A stretch of DNA of 64,000 bases from Falsiroseomonas selenitidurans (GCF_012103215.1 NZ_JAAVNE010000001.1:124001-188000), one strand, 5' to 3'; positions 1 to 10,700 are shown, counted from the first letter of the stretch. Notes: a model not told the origin generated them from the letters alone. A program made the numbers and translations.

Positions 1-477
1 CGTATCCAGGAAGATGATGCGGGTGCCGTCATAACGCTTGGGGTCGTCCGACCAGACATAGAATTCGCGCTGCCAGGACCCCTTGGGCGCGTTGCGGGCG
101 CGCTGGAACCAGGGATGCTCGTCGCTGGTGTGGTTGATCACCAGCTCGGTGATCACCTTCAGCCCGCGGGCATGCGATTCCCGCACCAGGCGGCGGAAAT
201 CCGCCATGATGCCGTAATCCGGGTGGACATCCGTGTAGGCGCTGATGTCGTAGCCATCGTCCCGCCGGGGCGATGGATAGAAGGGCAGCAGCCAGATGGC
301 ATCGGCGCCGAGCCCCGCCACATGGTCGAGCCGCGCGATCAGCCCGGCGAAGTCGCCGATGCCGTCGTCATTGCCGTCCATGAAGGATTTGGGATGGAGC
401 TGGTAGATCACGGCATCGCGCCACCAGAGCGCCTCGCGCTCCGTCCCTGGCTTTCCTGCGCGCCTTCCGTTGGCCAT
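1..477 (-). CDS. treS: trehalose synthase (maltose alpha-D-glucosyltransferase), 5' part only
   Basis: This is the N-terminal 159 codons of a GH13 enzyme that interconverts maltose and trehalose in the cytoplasm. The rest lies beyond the left edge of the window. The translation opens with a tryptophan-rich stretch and DAVIYQLHPKSF, followed by DGIGDF, IWLLPFYPSPRRDDGYD, HPDYG, VITELVINHTSDEHPWF and FYVWSD. These are the N-terminal GH13 regions in the form typical of TreS rather than plain alpha-amylase. The start is the ATG whose complement is at 475-477, and the frame is open to position 1. The C-terminus, where a fused maltokinase is common in this family, cannot be seen. The next gene leftwards is unknown. 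The 256 bp on its right hold no recognisable gene. Confidence 0.88.
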   Translation of the reverse strand, partial: MANGRRAGKPGTEREALWWRDAVIYQLHPKSFMDGNDDGIGDFAGLIARLDHVAGLGADAIWLLPFYPSPRRDDGYDISAYTDVHPDYGIMADFRRLVRESHARGLKVITELVINHTSDEHPWFQRARNAPKGSWQREFYVWSDDPKRYDGTRIIFLDT

Positions 478-733
478 GCCGTTCCCCTTGGTCAAGCGGC
501 GGCAACGCGAGGCCCGCCGCATCGTTCCGCCATGCCGGCCCGCCGGCCACCACGGTGGGCCGGGCCGCCGGGGCCGAACTTCCTGGCGGATGTGTCGCCC
601 CTCGGGCCGGCCACGGCAAGTTTCGGGACCGTGATCAGCCGCCGGCGTCACCGCCAGGGCGGGGCGGGGCGGCGACGAAGCGCCGAAATGTCGTCCAATG
701 TCTCGCTATTCTGGACGGCGCGGGGCAGCCGCG

Positions 734-1495
734 TCAGCTGTTCGGGAAGCCGATGAAGACATAGCCGACCTGGCGGATCGTGATGATGCAGCGCTCACCC
801 AGCTCCGGCGCCAGCTTCTGGCGCAGATGCAGCACGGCATTGTCCACCGCCCGGTCGCCGGGCCGCCAGGCACGGCGGAACACCTGCTGGGTGAGGGCTT
901 CCCGCGTCTGCACCTCCCCCGGCTGGGCGGCCAGCGCCGCCAGCAGGTCGAACTCCGCGCCGGTCAGCTCCAGCAGGCTGCCATCCGGGCGTACCACCCG
1001 GCGTTCCACCGGCTGCAGGCGCCAGCGATCGCGCCGCGGCGGCGGCAGGGTGGCATGGCCGGGCCGGCGGATTCGGGCGCGCAGGCGGGCCACCAATTCA
1101 CGGCCGGAGACCGGTTTCACCAGGAAATCATCGGCGCCGAGTTCCAGCCCCAGCACCCGATCCGTCTCCTCCCGGTTGCCGGTGACGATCAGGATCGGCG
1201 CATCGGTGCGCGCCCGCAATTCCGGCAGGTGCGGCAGCGTGTCCACCGGACCCAGCCGCTGGTCCAGGATGATGGCGTCCAGCCGCTGCGTCTCCACGAT
1301 CGCCAGCGCCGCGGCGAAGGAATTGGCGACCAGCGTGCGCAGGCCGTAGCGCGCCAGATAGGCGGCCATCTCGTCCGTCAGTTCACGCTCGTCATCCGCC
1401 AGCAGCACCAGCGGGGTCAGCGCCTGGCCCAGGGCCGGCTCCTCGGCCCGCGCCTCGGTCAGGCCCGGGCGCGCGGCGGATGTCCGCATCGTCAT
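734..1495 (-). CDS. OmpR-type two-component response regulator
   Basis: A 253-residue DNA-binding response regulator. An N-terminal receiver domain has the acidic pair in LADDERE, the phosphoacceptor Asp in AIILDQRLG, a TG motif (ILIVTGN) and the conserved Lys in FLVKPVS. A C-terminal winged helix follows (LTGAEFDLLAALAAQPG, VDNAVLHLRQKL, IRQVGYVF). I chose the ATG at 1495 because GGGAG lies 7 nt before it; a longer frame upstream has no better site and adds a poor N-terminus. The gene is divergent from the receiver/pseudokinase gene at 1740, with about 240 bp of shared upstream DNA, so the two may be functionally linked. No cognate full-length histidine kinase is adjacent. The regulated genes are not known. 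Confidence 0.88.
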   Translation of the reverse strand: MTMRTSAARPGLTEARAEEPALGQALTPLVLLADDERELTDEMAAYLARYGLRTLVANSFAAALAIVETQRLDAIILDQRLGPVDTLPHLPELRARTDAPILIVTGNREETDRVLGLELGADDFLVKPVSGRELVARLRARIRRPGHATLPPPRRDRWRLQPVERRVVRPDGSLLELTGAEFDLLAALAAQPGEVQTREALTQQVFRRAWRPGDRAVDNAVLHLRQKLAPELGERCIITIRQVGYVFIGFPNS

Positions 1496-1739
1496 GCTTT
1501 GTCTCCCGGGAAGCGCGGCGTTTCCGCAAATGGAGACACGCGCCGACGCAGACATCTACCCGAGGACGCGGCGCGACGTCGAGCGGCAGTCTCAGCAAAA
1601 GCGAGATTTGTTACCACCAAACGCGACAACACGACGACGGGTTAACGTTTCATTCATTGGTCCGCCAACACGGGGCGGTCCGATCCTTCGGCTTCCGCCC
1701 AACGCCTCGAACCGAGACCTGTAGGACGGAGCCGCCCCC

Positions 1740-2945
1740 ATGAACATGCCGATCGGCCTGCGCAGCGCGACCCAGCCCGGTGCCCTGCGCCTCGACAGCT
1801 CCGCCCAGAGCCTGTCCCTGCCCGCCCTCGCCACGCCCTACGCCGTGCTGGTGGTGGATGACGAGGTTGAGGTGCTGGAGGAGCTGGCCAGTTCGCTCGG
1901 CCGCCGCGGCCTGACCGTGCTGTCCGCCGGCTCCGCCGATGCGGCGCTGGCGGTGCTGCGGGGCCGGCCGGACATCGCCGCCCTGGTCAGCGACATCCGC
2001 ATGCCGGGCATGGACGGCCTGGCCCTGGCCGAGGCGGCGCTGCGCGGCCGTGGCGAGGCGGAGGCGCTGGAGGTGGTGCTGGTCACCGGCTACGCGGCCT
2101 CGGCGCATGGCATGGCGGCGGCACGCATCGGCGCCTTCGGGCTGCTGCAGAAGCCGATGCGCGGCGCCGACCTGGCGCGCATGGTGCAGGATGCGCTGAG
2201 CCGCGCCACGCTGCGCCGCGGCAGCGCCCGCCCCTCCTGGAGCATGCCGCCGATCTTCGGCCTGCCCGACCGCCCCGCCTTCGCGCAGGAGGCGGAGCCG
2301 CTGAACCCGACCCGCGCGGCGGAGGCGCTGCTGCACACCCTGGCGCAGCGCCTGGATGCGGCCGGCAACGGCATCGGCCAGATCGCACGGGACCTGCGCG
2401 GTCCGCTGGGCGACCTGCTGCGCGCCGCCCCGCAGGTGGAGGCCGCGGCCGGCGAGCCGCGGCGCCTGTTGGCACTGCTGGACGACCTGATGGACATCGC
2501 GGCGCTGGAAGCCGGCACCGCCCAGGTCCAGCGCGCCCCGATCTCCGCCCATGGGCTGCTGGGCGCGGTGGCCACGCGGCTCGGGCAGATCGGCCTGCGC
2601 TGCGGCCGGCGCATCATCCTGCAGCCGGATGCCGACCCGGCCTTCATGCTGGACGCCAACCGGCTGGTCCGCGCCATGCACCTGCTGGCCGGGCTCGCCA
2701 TGGGCAGCCAGCCCGCCGCCGCGCTGGCGGATCTCGCCATCGATGCCGGCGGCGGCCAGGCGCGGCTCGATCTGGTGATCCGGCCCGCCGAGCCGGGCCT
2801 GCCGCAGATCGACGAGACCGAGACCAGCCAGCGCCTGCCGATCGCCATCGCCCGCCGCCTGGCGGCGCTGCAGGGCGGGCGGCTGGACGCCTGGCCGCTG
2901 CCGGAAGGCGGGCTGCGCGCCCGGTTGCTGCTGCGCGGCGGCTGA
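1740..2945 (+). CDS. receiver domain fused to degenerate histidine-kinase-like module
   Basis: A 401-residue protein. Residues 34-155 form a CheY-like receiver (VLVVDDE, phosphoacceptor D85 in ALVSDIRMPGMDG, VLVTGY, LLQKPM). Residues 190-400 follow the outline of a HisKA plus ATPase module but lack its key residues. The H-box position reads ARDLRGPL, with Arg217 where the phosphorylated His should be, and no asparagine N-box or glycine-rich G-boxes can be found. It is therefore likely a pseudokinase or dimerisation/phosphotransfer scaffold under receiver control rather than an active kinase. The start ATG follows GGACGGAG after a short spacer. It is divergent from the OmpR-type regulator, a candidate partner. 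No membrane segment is seen, so it should be cytoplasmic. Confidence 0.75.
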   Translation: MNMPIGLRSATQPGALRLDSSAQSLSLPALATPYAVLVVDDEVEVLEELASSLGRRGLTVLSAGSADAALAVLRGRPDIAALVSDIRMPGMDGLALAEAALRGRGEAEALEVVLVTGYAASAHGMAAARIGAFGLLQKPMRGADLARMVQDALSRATLRRGSARPSWSMPPIFGLPDRPAFAQEAEPLNPTRAAEALLHTLAQRLDAAGNGIGQIARDLRGPLGDLLRAAPQVEAAAGEPRRLLALLDDLMDIAALEAGTAQVQRAPISAHGLLGAVATRLGQIGLRCGRRIILQPDADPAFMLDANRLVRAMHLLAGLAMGSQPAAALADLAIDAGGGQARLDLVIRPAEPGLPQIDETETSQRLPIAIARRLAALQGGRLDAWPLPEGGLRARLLLRGG

Positions 2946-3140
2946 CCGCGGCCCGTTGCTCCGCGGCGGGCCGAGGCCCGCCGCCGGTCCGACCCTCCCC
3001 TTTTCGTGGCGCGCGCCCGGCATCCACCAATGCCGGGGATGGCGAGCCCTGCCCTGATGGATGCCCCTGCCATGCTGACCGAATCCAGCTGCCTGCCCGA
3101 ACCGCACCCCGCCGAGGAAGGCGCCCCCCGCCTGGCCCGG

Positions 3141-4238
3141 ATGGCCCGCCGCACCCTGCTGGCGCTGTCCACCGCCGCCCTGGTGCTCACCCCGGCCTGC
3201 GGCGTCGGCACCGGACCCGGCGCGCCGGTCGAGACCTCGGAGGATCCGGCGGTGCAGTGGCGCGCCTTCCGCGACCGCTTCGTGGCGCCGGATGGTCGCG
3301 TGGTGGACACCGGCAATGGCGGCATCTCGCACAGCGAGGGCCAGGGCTACGCCATGCTGTTCGCCGAGGCCTTCGAGGACCGGCCCGCCTTCGAGCGCAT
3401 CTACCACTGGACGCGCACCAATCTGCGCCGGCCGGACGGGCTGCATGCGTGGCGCTATCGCCCCGATGCCCGCAAGCCGGTGGAGGACACCAACAACGCC
3501 ACCGATGGTGACCTGTACATTGCCTGGGCCCTGCTGCGCGCCGCGGAACGCTGGCTGGAGCCCGGCTGGCGCCGCGAGGGCCAGCGCATGGCACAGGCCA
3601 TCCTGCAGAAGCTGGTGGTCGAGGTGGATGGCCGCACCCTGCTGCTGCCCGCCGCCTTCGGCTTCCAGCACGCCGACCGCGTGGTGCTGAACCCCTCCTA
3701 CTACGCCTTCCCGGCCCTCGCCGCGCTCAGCCGCGCCGTGCCGGACCGCGCCTGGGGCCGGGTGATGGATGACGGCCTCGGCGTGCTCCGGGCCACCCGC
3801 TTCGGCCGCTGGGGCCTGCCGGCGGATTGGGTGGAGATCGGCCGCGGCGGCAGCACGGTGCAGCCGGCGGAAGGCTGGCCGGCGCGCTTTTCCTTCGACG
3901 CGGTGCGGGTGCCGCTGCACCTGGCCTGGAGCGGCCTGACCAACGAGCCGGCGCTGCGGGCCGCGACCCAGTTCTGGAACGACCCCTGGATGCCGGTGCG
4001 CCCGGCCTGGACCGACCTGCGCAGCGGCCACCTGGCGCCCTATTCCGCCCCCGCCGGCATCGAGGCGGTGGCGGATGTCGCGACGGCCACCGGCATGAAC
4101 CGCCTCATGAACCGCCCGCTGCCCGCCATCGCGCGCAGCCCGGACTACTATTCGGCGGCGCTGGCCATGCTGGCCCGGCTGGCGCTGCGGGAGAATCCGC
4201 GCGCCCAGTTCGCCACCGCCCAGGGCGCCGCGGCCTGA
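3141..4238 (+). CDS. glycoside hydrolase family 8 (endoglucanase-like), secreted
   Basis: A GH8-type inverting glycanase that probably cuts beta-1,4-glucan or a related polymer outside the cytoplasm. With this start (365 residues) the chain opens with MARRTLLALSTAALVLTPAC, a positively charged then hydrophobic export signal ending near a Cys, possibly a lipoprotein site. The catalytic acid region is NGGISHSEGQGYAM (Glu66), and NNATDGDLYIAWAL carries the expected acidic residues. In-frame ATGs at 3039, 3057 and 3072 and a GTG at 3006 are alternatives, but they bury the signal peptide inside the protein and no ribosome site clearly favours any of them. No bcs cellulose-synthase genes lie nearby, so a role in cellulose synthesis is not shown. 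It converges on the dehydratase gene at 4336. Confidence 0.8.
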   Translation: MARRTLLALSTAALVLTPACGVGTGPGAPVETSEDPAVQWRAFRDRFVAPDGRVVDTGNGGISHSEGQGYAMLFAEAFEDRPAFERIYHWTRTNLRRPDGLHAWRYRPDARKPVEDTNNATDGDLYIAWALLRAAERWLEPGWRREGQRMAQAILQKLVVEVDGRTLLLPAAFGFQHADRVVLNPSYYAFPALAALSRAVPDRAWGRVMDDGLGVLRATRFGRWGLPADWVEIGRGGSTVQPAEGWPARFSFDAVRVPLHLAWSGLTNEPALRAATQFWNDPWMPVRPAWTDLRSGHLAPYSAPAGIEAVADVATATGMNRLMNRPLPAIARSPDYYSAALAMLARLALRENPRAQFATAQGAAA

Positions 4239-4335
4239 TGCCCGGGGCAGGCCCGCCGCCAAGGCGACGAGGCGGCGAGCCAGGCGCGGCGCCGGCGACT
4301 GCGGGCCTGAAGCCGGGCCCTTCAGGCCCCGCGGA

Positions 4336-6087
4336 TCAGTAGATGTCCGGCTCCGGCGTCGGCGCCCCGGCTTCCAGGAAGCGCAGGTCGCAGCCCTCAT
4401 CCGCCTGGGTCACCTGCTCCAGGTACATCGCCGTCCAGCCACGGGCGTAGCGCGGCGCGGGCTTCTGCCAGGCCGCCCGGCGACGCGCCATCTCCGCCTC
4501 CTCCACCAGCAGGTCCAGCCGGCGGCCCGGCACGTCCAGCCGAATCAAATCGCCATCCCGCACCAGCGCCAGGGGCCCGCCGACATGGCTCTCGGGCGCC
4601 ACATGCAGCACGCAGGTGCCGTAGCTGGTGCCGGACATGCGGCTGTCGGACAGGCGCACCATGTCGCGCACCCCCTGCTTCAGCAGCTTCTGCGGAATCG
4701 GCATCATCCCCCATTCCGGCATGCCAGGCCCGCCCTGCGGCCCGCCGGACTTCATCACCAGCACGCTGTCGGCCGTGACCTCCAGATCCGGGTCGTCGAG
4801 CCGCTTCTTCAGGTCGGCATAGTTCTCGAAGACCACGGCCGGGCCGGTATGGGTCAGCAGCCGCGGGTCCGCCGCGCTGGTCTTGATGACGGCGCCGCGC
4901 GGCGCCAGGCTTCCCTTCAGCACCGCCAGCCCGCCCTCCGCCTGCAACGGGCGGTCGAGCGGCCGGATGATCTCCTCGTTGAACACATCGGCGTCCGCGA
5001 TGTCCTCCCCCAGCGTGGCGCCGGACACCGTCTTCGCCGTCAGGTCCAGATGCGGGCCGAGCCGGTTGAGGAAGGCGCGCGACCCGCCGGCGAAGAAGAA
5101 ATCCGCCATCAGCCAGGTATCGCCATTCGGCCGCAGGTTGGCGATCAGCGGCACGCGGCGGCTGATCGCGTCGAAACGCTCGAGATCCAGCTCCAGCCCG
5201 GCGCGGCGCGCCATGGCGATGATGTGGATGATGGCATTGGTCGACCCGCCGAAGGCCATGGTGGCGGCCACCGCGTTGTCGATGCTGCCCTGGCTGAGCA
5301 GTTTGCCCGGCGTTTCGTCATCCCAGACCATGTCGACGATGCGCTTGCCTGATTCGGTCGCCATGCGCGGATGCGCGCTGTCGGCGGCCGGAATCGAACT
5401 GGCGCCCGGCAGGGTCAGGCCCATCGCCTCCACCGCCAGCATCATGGTGGCCGCCGTGCCGGCGGTCATGCAGGTGCCGAAGGAGCGCGCCATGCCGCCC
5501 TCCATGTCCTTCCACTGCGCCGGCGTGATCGTCCCCGCCCGCAGCTCGGCATGGTATTTCCAGGCGTCGGAGCCCGAGCCGAGCGACTTGCCGCGCCAAT
5601 TGCCGCTGTTCATCGGCCCGGCGGGCACGAAGATGAAGGGCAGCCCGGCGGAGAGCGCGCCCATCACCAGTCCCGGGGGCGTCTTGTCGCAGCCGCCCAG
5701 CAGCACCAGCCCGTCGCAGGGCTGGCTGCGGGCCAGTTCCTCGGTCTCCATCGCCAGCATGTTGCGGTACAGCATGCTGGTCGGCTTCATGTACTGCTCG
5801 GTCACGGGATGCGCCGGCAGTTCTACCGGGAAGCCGCCGGCCTGCCAGACGCCGCGCTTCACCTCCTCCGCCCGGGTGCGGAAATGGAAGTGGCAGGGGC
5901 TGAGTTCCGACCAGGTGTTGATGATGCCGATGACCGGCTTGCCGCGGAAATCGGATTCGGAAAAGCCCATCTGCAGCATGCGGGAGCGGTGGCCGAAGGC
6001 ACGCAGATCATCCACGCCGAACCAGCGGTGGCTGCGCAGCTCCTCCGGCCGTTTCCGCGTGGCACCCGTCCCGCCTGCGCTCATCAT
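4336..6087 (-). CDS. IlvD/EDD-family sugar-acid dehydratase (L-arabinonate dehydratase-like)
   Basis: A 583-residue member of the IlvD/Edd iron-sulfur dehydratase family, which removes water from polyhydroxy acids. The N-terminus (RSHRWFGVDDLRAFGHRSR, GKPVIGIINTWSELSPCH, FRTRAEEVKRGVWQAGGFP) matches the sugar-acid (arabonate/xylonate) branch rather than dihydroxyacid dehydratase of branched-chain amino-acid synthesis. Possible cluster cysteines are visible in LSPCHFHF, LLGGCDKTPPG and FGTCMTAG. Length fits the family. The start is one of two adjacent ATGs (6087 or 6084) preceded by GGAAGGGA. The gene stands alone; no transporter or other pentose genes are adjacent, so the exact substrate (arabonate, xylonate or other) is inferred only from family resemblance. 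Confidence 0.85.
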   Translation of the reverse strand: MMSAGGTGATRKRPEELRSHRWFGVDDLRAFGHRSRMLQMGFSESDFRGKPVIGIINTWSELSPCHFHFRTRAEEVKRGVWQAGGFPVELPAHPVTEQYMKPTSMLYRNMLAMETEELARSQPCDGLVLLGGCDKTPPGLVMGALSAGLPFIFVPAGPMNSGNWRGKSLGSGSDAWKYHAELRAGTITPAQWKDMEGGMARSFGTCMTAGTAATMMLAVEAMGLTLPGASSIPAADSAHPRMATESGKRIVDMVWDDETPGKLLSQGSIDNAVAATMAFGGSTNAIIHIIAMARRAGLELDLERFDAISRRVPLIANLRPNGDTWLMADFFFAGGSRAFLNRLGPHLDLTAKTVSGATLGEDIADADVFNEEIIRPLDRPLQAEGGLAVLKGSLAPRGAVIKTSAADPRLLTHTGPAVVFENYADLKKRLDDPDLEVTADSVLVMKSGGPQGGPGMPEWGMMPIPQKLLKQGVRDMVRLSDSRMSGTSYGTCVLHVAPESHVGGPLALVRDGDLIRLDVPGRRLDLLVEEAEMARRRAAWQKPAPRYARGWTAMYLEQVTQADEGCDLRFLEAGAPTPEPDIY

Positions 6088-6265
6088 CCCGTTCCCTTCC
6101 CTGGCCGGCCGCGACCTGGGCCGGCGGCACCTCGCCGGCGGCAAATCTGCCAGCGCCGCGGCGAGGCGAGAAGCCCGCCGGCGGGCCGGCGGGGTGGCCC
6201 AGGGGTCGGCTTGACCCCGCTCCGCCGCCACCACAGGGTCATTCCGCCCCGCCGCCGGAGATCCC

Positions 6266-7579
6266 ATGGCCTTGCTGCTGCCGCGTCGCCCGCTCAAGGC
6301 GATGTTCATCCACCAGAACTTCCCGGGCCAATACGCCCATCTGGCGCCAGCCCTGGCGCAGCGCCAGGGCGTCAGGGTGTGGGCCCTGGGCGAGAAGACC
6401 GGCTACGCCGCGCCGGGCGTGCAGTATGTTCCCTATGGCGCGCCGCGCGGCGCCGGGGAGCAGACGCATCGCTACCTCCGCTCGCTCGAAGCCTCGACCC
6501 GCCGCGGCCAGCACCTGGCGAATGCGCTGGTCAAGCTGCGTGACCAGGGGGTGCGGCCGGACATCATCGTCTGCCACCCCGGCTGGGGCGAGGGGCTGTT
6601 CCTGAAGGACGTCTTCCCGCAGGCGCGCACGCTGTTCTACTGGGAGTTCTACTACAACTCCACCGGCCAGGACCTCGGCTTCGACCCGGCGCAGGCGGTG
6701 GGGCTGGACGACGCGGCGCGGGTGCGGCTGCTGAATGCCACGCAGCTGGTGTCGCTGCAGGCGGCCGATTGGGGCGTCAGCCCGACCCGCTGGCAGTGGA
6801 GCCGCTACCCGGACTGGGCGCGACGGCGCATCAGCTGCCTGCATGAGGGCGTGGACACCGACCGCTGCGCGCCGAACCCCGCCGCCGTCTTCCGCACCCC
6901 GGAGGGCCGCGAATTCCGCCGCGGCGACGAGGTGATCTCCTACGTCGCGCGCAACCTCGAGCCCTATCGCGGCTTCCCCAGCTTCCTGCGCGCGCTGGTC
7001 CGGCTGCAGCGGGAACGGCCCGGGCTGCATGCCGTGGTGGTCGGCGGCAACGAGATCTCCTACGGCAAGAAGCCGGAAGGGGCGGAGAGCTGGAAGGCGA
7101 AGATGCTGGCGGAGCTGGAAGGCCAGCTCGACCTGTCCCGCATCCACTTCACCGGCCGTGTCGCGCATGACGCGCTGCACGACCTGTTCCGCGTGACGCG
7201 GGCGCATGTCTACCTCACCTATCCCTTCGTGCTGTCCTGGTCGATGCTGGAGGCGATGGCCTGCGGCGCCCTGGTCGTCGGCTCCGCCACCCCGCCGGTG
7301 CAGGAGGTGATCGAGGATGGGCGCAACGGCCTGCTGGTGCCCTTCTTCGATCCCGACCGCCTGGCGCGGACGGTGGCGGAGGTGCTGGCCCGACCGGAAC
7401 AGCATGCCGGCCTCGCCGCCGCCGGCCGCGCCGACATCATCGCCCGCTACGATCTGCGCCGGCACTGCCTGCCGCGGCAGCTCGACCTGGTGGAAAAGCT
7501 GGCAGCGGGCGGGGAGCCGGAGCCGGAACAGGAGGCGGCGGTGCCGGCGCGCCTTCCCGGCCGCTCGACCTTGGATTAA
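6266..7579 (+). CDS. GT4-type glycosyltransferase
   Basis: A 437-residue GT-B fold glycosyltransferase. The N-terminal half starts MFIHQNFPGQYAHLAPALA at residue 13. The C-terminal half carries a family-4 pattern: ISYVARNLEPYRGFPSFLRA, VVVGGNEISYG, IHFTGRV, then LSWSMLEAMACGALVVGS with the conserved donor-binding Glu. It should transfer a sugar from a nucleotide donor to a lipid- or protein-linked glycan on the cytoplasmic side. GGAG lies 5 nt before the ATG. It is the first gene of a run of glycosyltransferases around the RTX protein at 11615, so a role in the same surface glycan or glycoprotein is likely. Donor and acceptor cannot be told from the sequence. Confidence 0.85.
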   Translation: MALLLPRRPLKAMFIHQNFPGQYAHLAPALAQRQGVRVWALGEKTGYAAPGVQYVPYGAPRGAGEQTHRYLRSLEASTRRGQHLANALVKLRDQGVRPDIIVCHPGWGEGLFLKDVFPQARTLFYWEFYYNSTGQDLGFDPAQAVGLDDAARVRLLNATQLVSLQAADWGVSPTRWQWSRYPDWARRRISCLHEGVDTDRCAPNPAAVFRTPEGREFRRGDEVISYVARNLEPYRGFPSFLRALVRLQRERPGLHAVVVGGNEISYGKKPEGAESWKAKMLAELEGQLDLSRIHFTGRVAHDALHDLFRVTRAHVYLTYPFVLSWSMLEAMACGALVVGSATPPVQEVIEDGRNGLLVPFFDPDRLARTVAEVLARPEQHAGLAAAGRADIIARYDLRRHCLPRQLDLVEKLAAGGEPEPEQEAAVPARLPGRSTLD

Positions 7580-7745
7580 GCACAGCCCTGGCGCCAAGCT
7601 TCCCCGCCGCACCCGCCCTTCGCCTGAGAGTCTGTGAATGCATGCCCGAAAGCGCCAAGGTCACAGGACGTAGCCCGGCGGTATCGGCGGGCCTCCATGC
7701 AGCAACTCGATTCTCCCACACCCTCTGACCAGCCGAGGACCCCCG

Positions 7746-10700
7746 ATGCCGGATGGAGACGCCGAACGGCGCGCGCGTGATCTGCAGGCGCTGGCCGAAA
7801 GCGGCGTCTTCGATGCCGGCTGGTATGCCGCCCACAATGCCGACGTGGCCCATGCCGGCGCCGACCCGGCGGCGCATTACCTCGAGCTCGGCTGGTCGCA
7901 GGGCCGCGCGCCCTGCTTCTACCTCGATCCCGGCTGGTACCTGGCGGCGCACCCGGATGTGCGGGATGCGGGGTTCGATCCGGTCATTCACTATGTGCTG
8001 CATGGCGACCAGGAAGGCCGCCGGCCGAGCCCGCATTTCGACGCCGCCTGGTACCGCGCGCGCCACGGCCTGGCTCCGGCGGAGCGCGCGCTGGCGCATT
8101 TCCTGCGCCACCGGGAGCACGGCGCGGCGCCGATCCCGGAATTCGACGCCGAATTCTACCTGGCCACCTATCGCGACGTGGCGCGGGCCGGCGCCGACCC
8201 CTACCAGCACTATGTAACGCTCGGCTGGCAGGAGGACCGGGAGCCGGGTCCGGAGTTCGACAGCCGCTACTACGTGCAGCGCCACATGGGCGGCCGCGCG
8301 ACGGAAGCGCCCTTGCTGCACTGGCTGCGCCACCGGCACGAGCCCGGCGTGCACCCGCGCATGCCGCAGGAGACGCCAACCATCCCGCGCGAGGTGCGGC
8401 GCAACACCCGCCCGGCGCCGGAATTCGAGGAGGTGCGGCCCCTGCCCGACGGCGCCCGGCCCCGCGCCCAGGTGCTGGCCTACTACCTGCCGCAGTTCCA
8501 CGCGATTGCGGAGAACGACGCCTGGTGGGGCCGCGGCTTCACCGAATGGACCAACCTGCCGCGCGCCCTGCCCCGCTTCGCCGGCCATTACCAGCCCCGC
8601 GTGCCGCGCGACCTCGGCCACTACACGCTGACCGACATGGCGGTGATGCGCCGGCAGATTGAGATGGCGAAGCGCGGCGGCGTCGGCGGCTGGATCTTCT
8701 ACTGGTACAGCTTCAACGGCCACCGGCTGCTGGAAAAGCCGGTGGACGCCTTCCTGGCCGATCGCAGCCTGGACATGCCCTTCGCCCTGATGTGGGCGAA
8801 CGAGAACTGGACGCGGCGCTGGGACGGCGCCGAGAACGACATCCTGATGGGCCAGGATTACCGGCCGGAGGACGAGCCCGTGCTGGTGGCGGAGTTGGCG
8901 CGCCACTTCGCGGACCCGCGCTACATCCGCGTGCAGGGCCGCCCGGTGCTGATGGTCTACCGCGCCGGCCTGATCCCGGCGCCGAAGGAAACCATCGCCG
9001 GCTGGCGCCGCCGCTTCCTGGAAAGCCATGGCGAGGACCCGGTCTTCGTCATGACCCAGTCCTTCGACGATGTGGACCCGACCGAATTCGGCTTCGATGG
9101 CGCCATCGAATTCCCGCCGCACAAGCTGGCCCGCCGCTGCACGCCGATCAGCGCCAGCCTGGACTACCTGGACCCCGACTTCACCGGCACCGTCTTCGCC
9201 TATGAGGACGTGGTCCGCGCCTCGCTCGATGAACCGGCGCCGGACTTCCCGCTGATCAAATGCGCCGTGCCGGGCTGGGACAACGACCCGCGCAAGCAGG
9301 GGCAGAACACCGTCATCATCCACGGCGCCCGCCCCGCCAGCTACGAGGCCTGGATGGCGGAACTGGTGGAGCGTGCCACCCGGACGCCCTTCTTCGGCCA
9401 GCCGATGGTCTGCGTGAATGCGTGGAACGAGTGGTGCGAGGGCGCCTATCTGGAGCCCGACCTGCATTATGGCGGCGCCTTCCTCAACGCCACCGCGCGG
9501 GCCGTGGTCGGCGCCCGGCCGGCGGAAGCCCCCGGCCTGCTGCTGGCCGCCGCCGATGCGGAGGAGACGGAGGCGGCGCGAAGGCTGCTGGATGCCGTGG
9601 CCGCGTTGCGGCGACAGACCGGGGTGCAGGTGCAGGTGCTGCTGCTGGCCGGCGGGCCGCTGGAGGAGGATTTCGCCCGGCTCGGCCCGCTGACCGTGCT
9701 GGCCGGCCCGGCGGAGGCCGAGGCCGCGCTTTCGGCCGCCGCCAGCGAGGGGCTGCGGCGGGCGCTGATGACCACCGCGGCCGCCAGCCGGCTGCTGCCG
9801 CTGGCCGAGCCGCGCGGCATCGCCACCACCCTGCTGGTGCAGGAGATGCCGGGCGAGTTGCGCACCCGCGGCCTGCTGGGCGGGCTGCGCGGCCTGCTGC
9901 GCCAGGCCGAAGCGGCGCTGGTGCCGGCGCAGGCGGTGCAGGAGGCGCTTGCGGCGGAGTTGCCGGCGGCGCTGGCAGCGCGGCTGCACCTGCTGGAGCC
10001 GGGCCTGCCGGTCGGCTTGGCGCCGGCCGGGGCTGCGGCGGAAGCGCGGGCGCAACTCGGCCTCGCGCCGGAGGCACGGCTGCTGCTGGGCGCCGGGCCG
10101 GGCGACCTGCAGCATGGCTTCGACCTGTTCCTGCAGCTGTTCCGCCGGCTGCGCGCCGCCGACCCGCAGCTGTCCGCGGCCTGGGTCGGCTCGCCCGACC
10201 CGGTGCTGCGCGGCTGGCTGGGCGCGGAGCTGGCGGCGGCACGGCAGGCCGGTTTCCACCTGGTCGAGCACCTGGCCCGCCCCGGCGCGCTGCTCGAAGC
10301 GGCGGACCTGCTGGCCGTGACGGCGCGCGAGGCGCCACTGCCCTTGGTGGCGCAGGAGGCGCTGGCCGCCGGGCTGCGGCTGCTGGCCTTCGAGGGCGCC
10401 GGCGGGGCGGCCGCGCTGGCGACCGCCTTCGGCGGCGCCGCCGTGCCGCTGGGCGACATGGAGGCGTTCGCCCATGCCGCCGCCGGGCTGCTGGAGACGC
10501 CGGATCCGCCGGCGGTACGCGCCGCACGGCGCCAGGCGGCGCGGAAGCGCTTTGATCTCGATGCCTTCGCCGCCGCGCTCGGGGCGATGGTGCTGCCCGG
10601 GCTGCCGGACCTGACGGTGGCGATCGCCGGCCATGGCACTGGCCGGATGCTGACCAGCCGGCTGGATGCCGTCTTCCGCCAGGACCTGCCGGTGCGGGCC

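Noticed and set aside
1650..4400. Open frame of about 900 codons on the minus strand across the receiver-pseudokinase and GH8 genes
   Set aside because: Low-complexity translation that spans two unrelated well-supported genes and the gap between them; a GC-content artefact.
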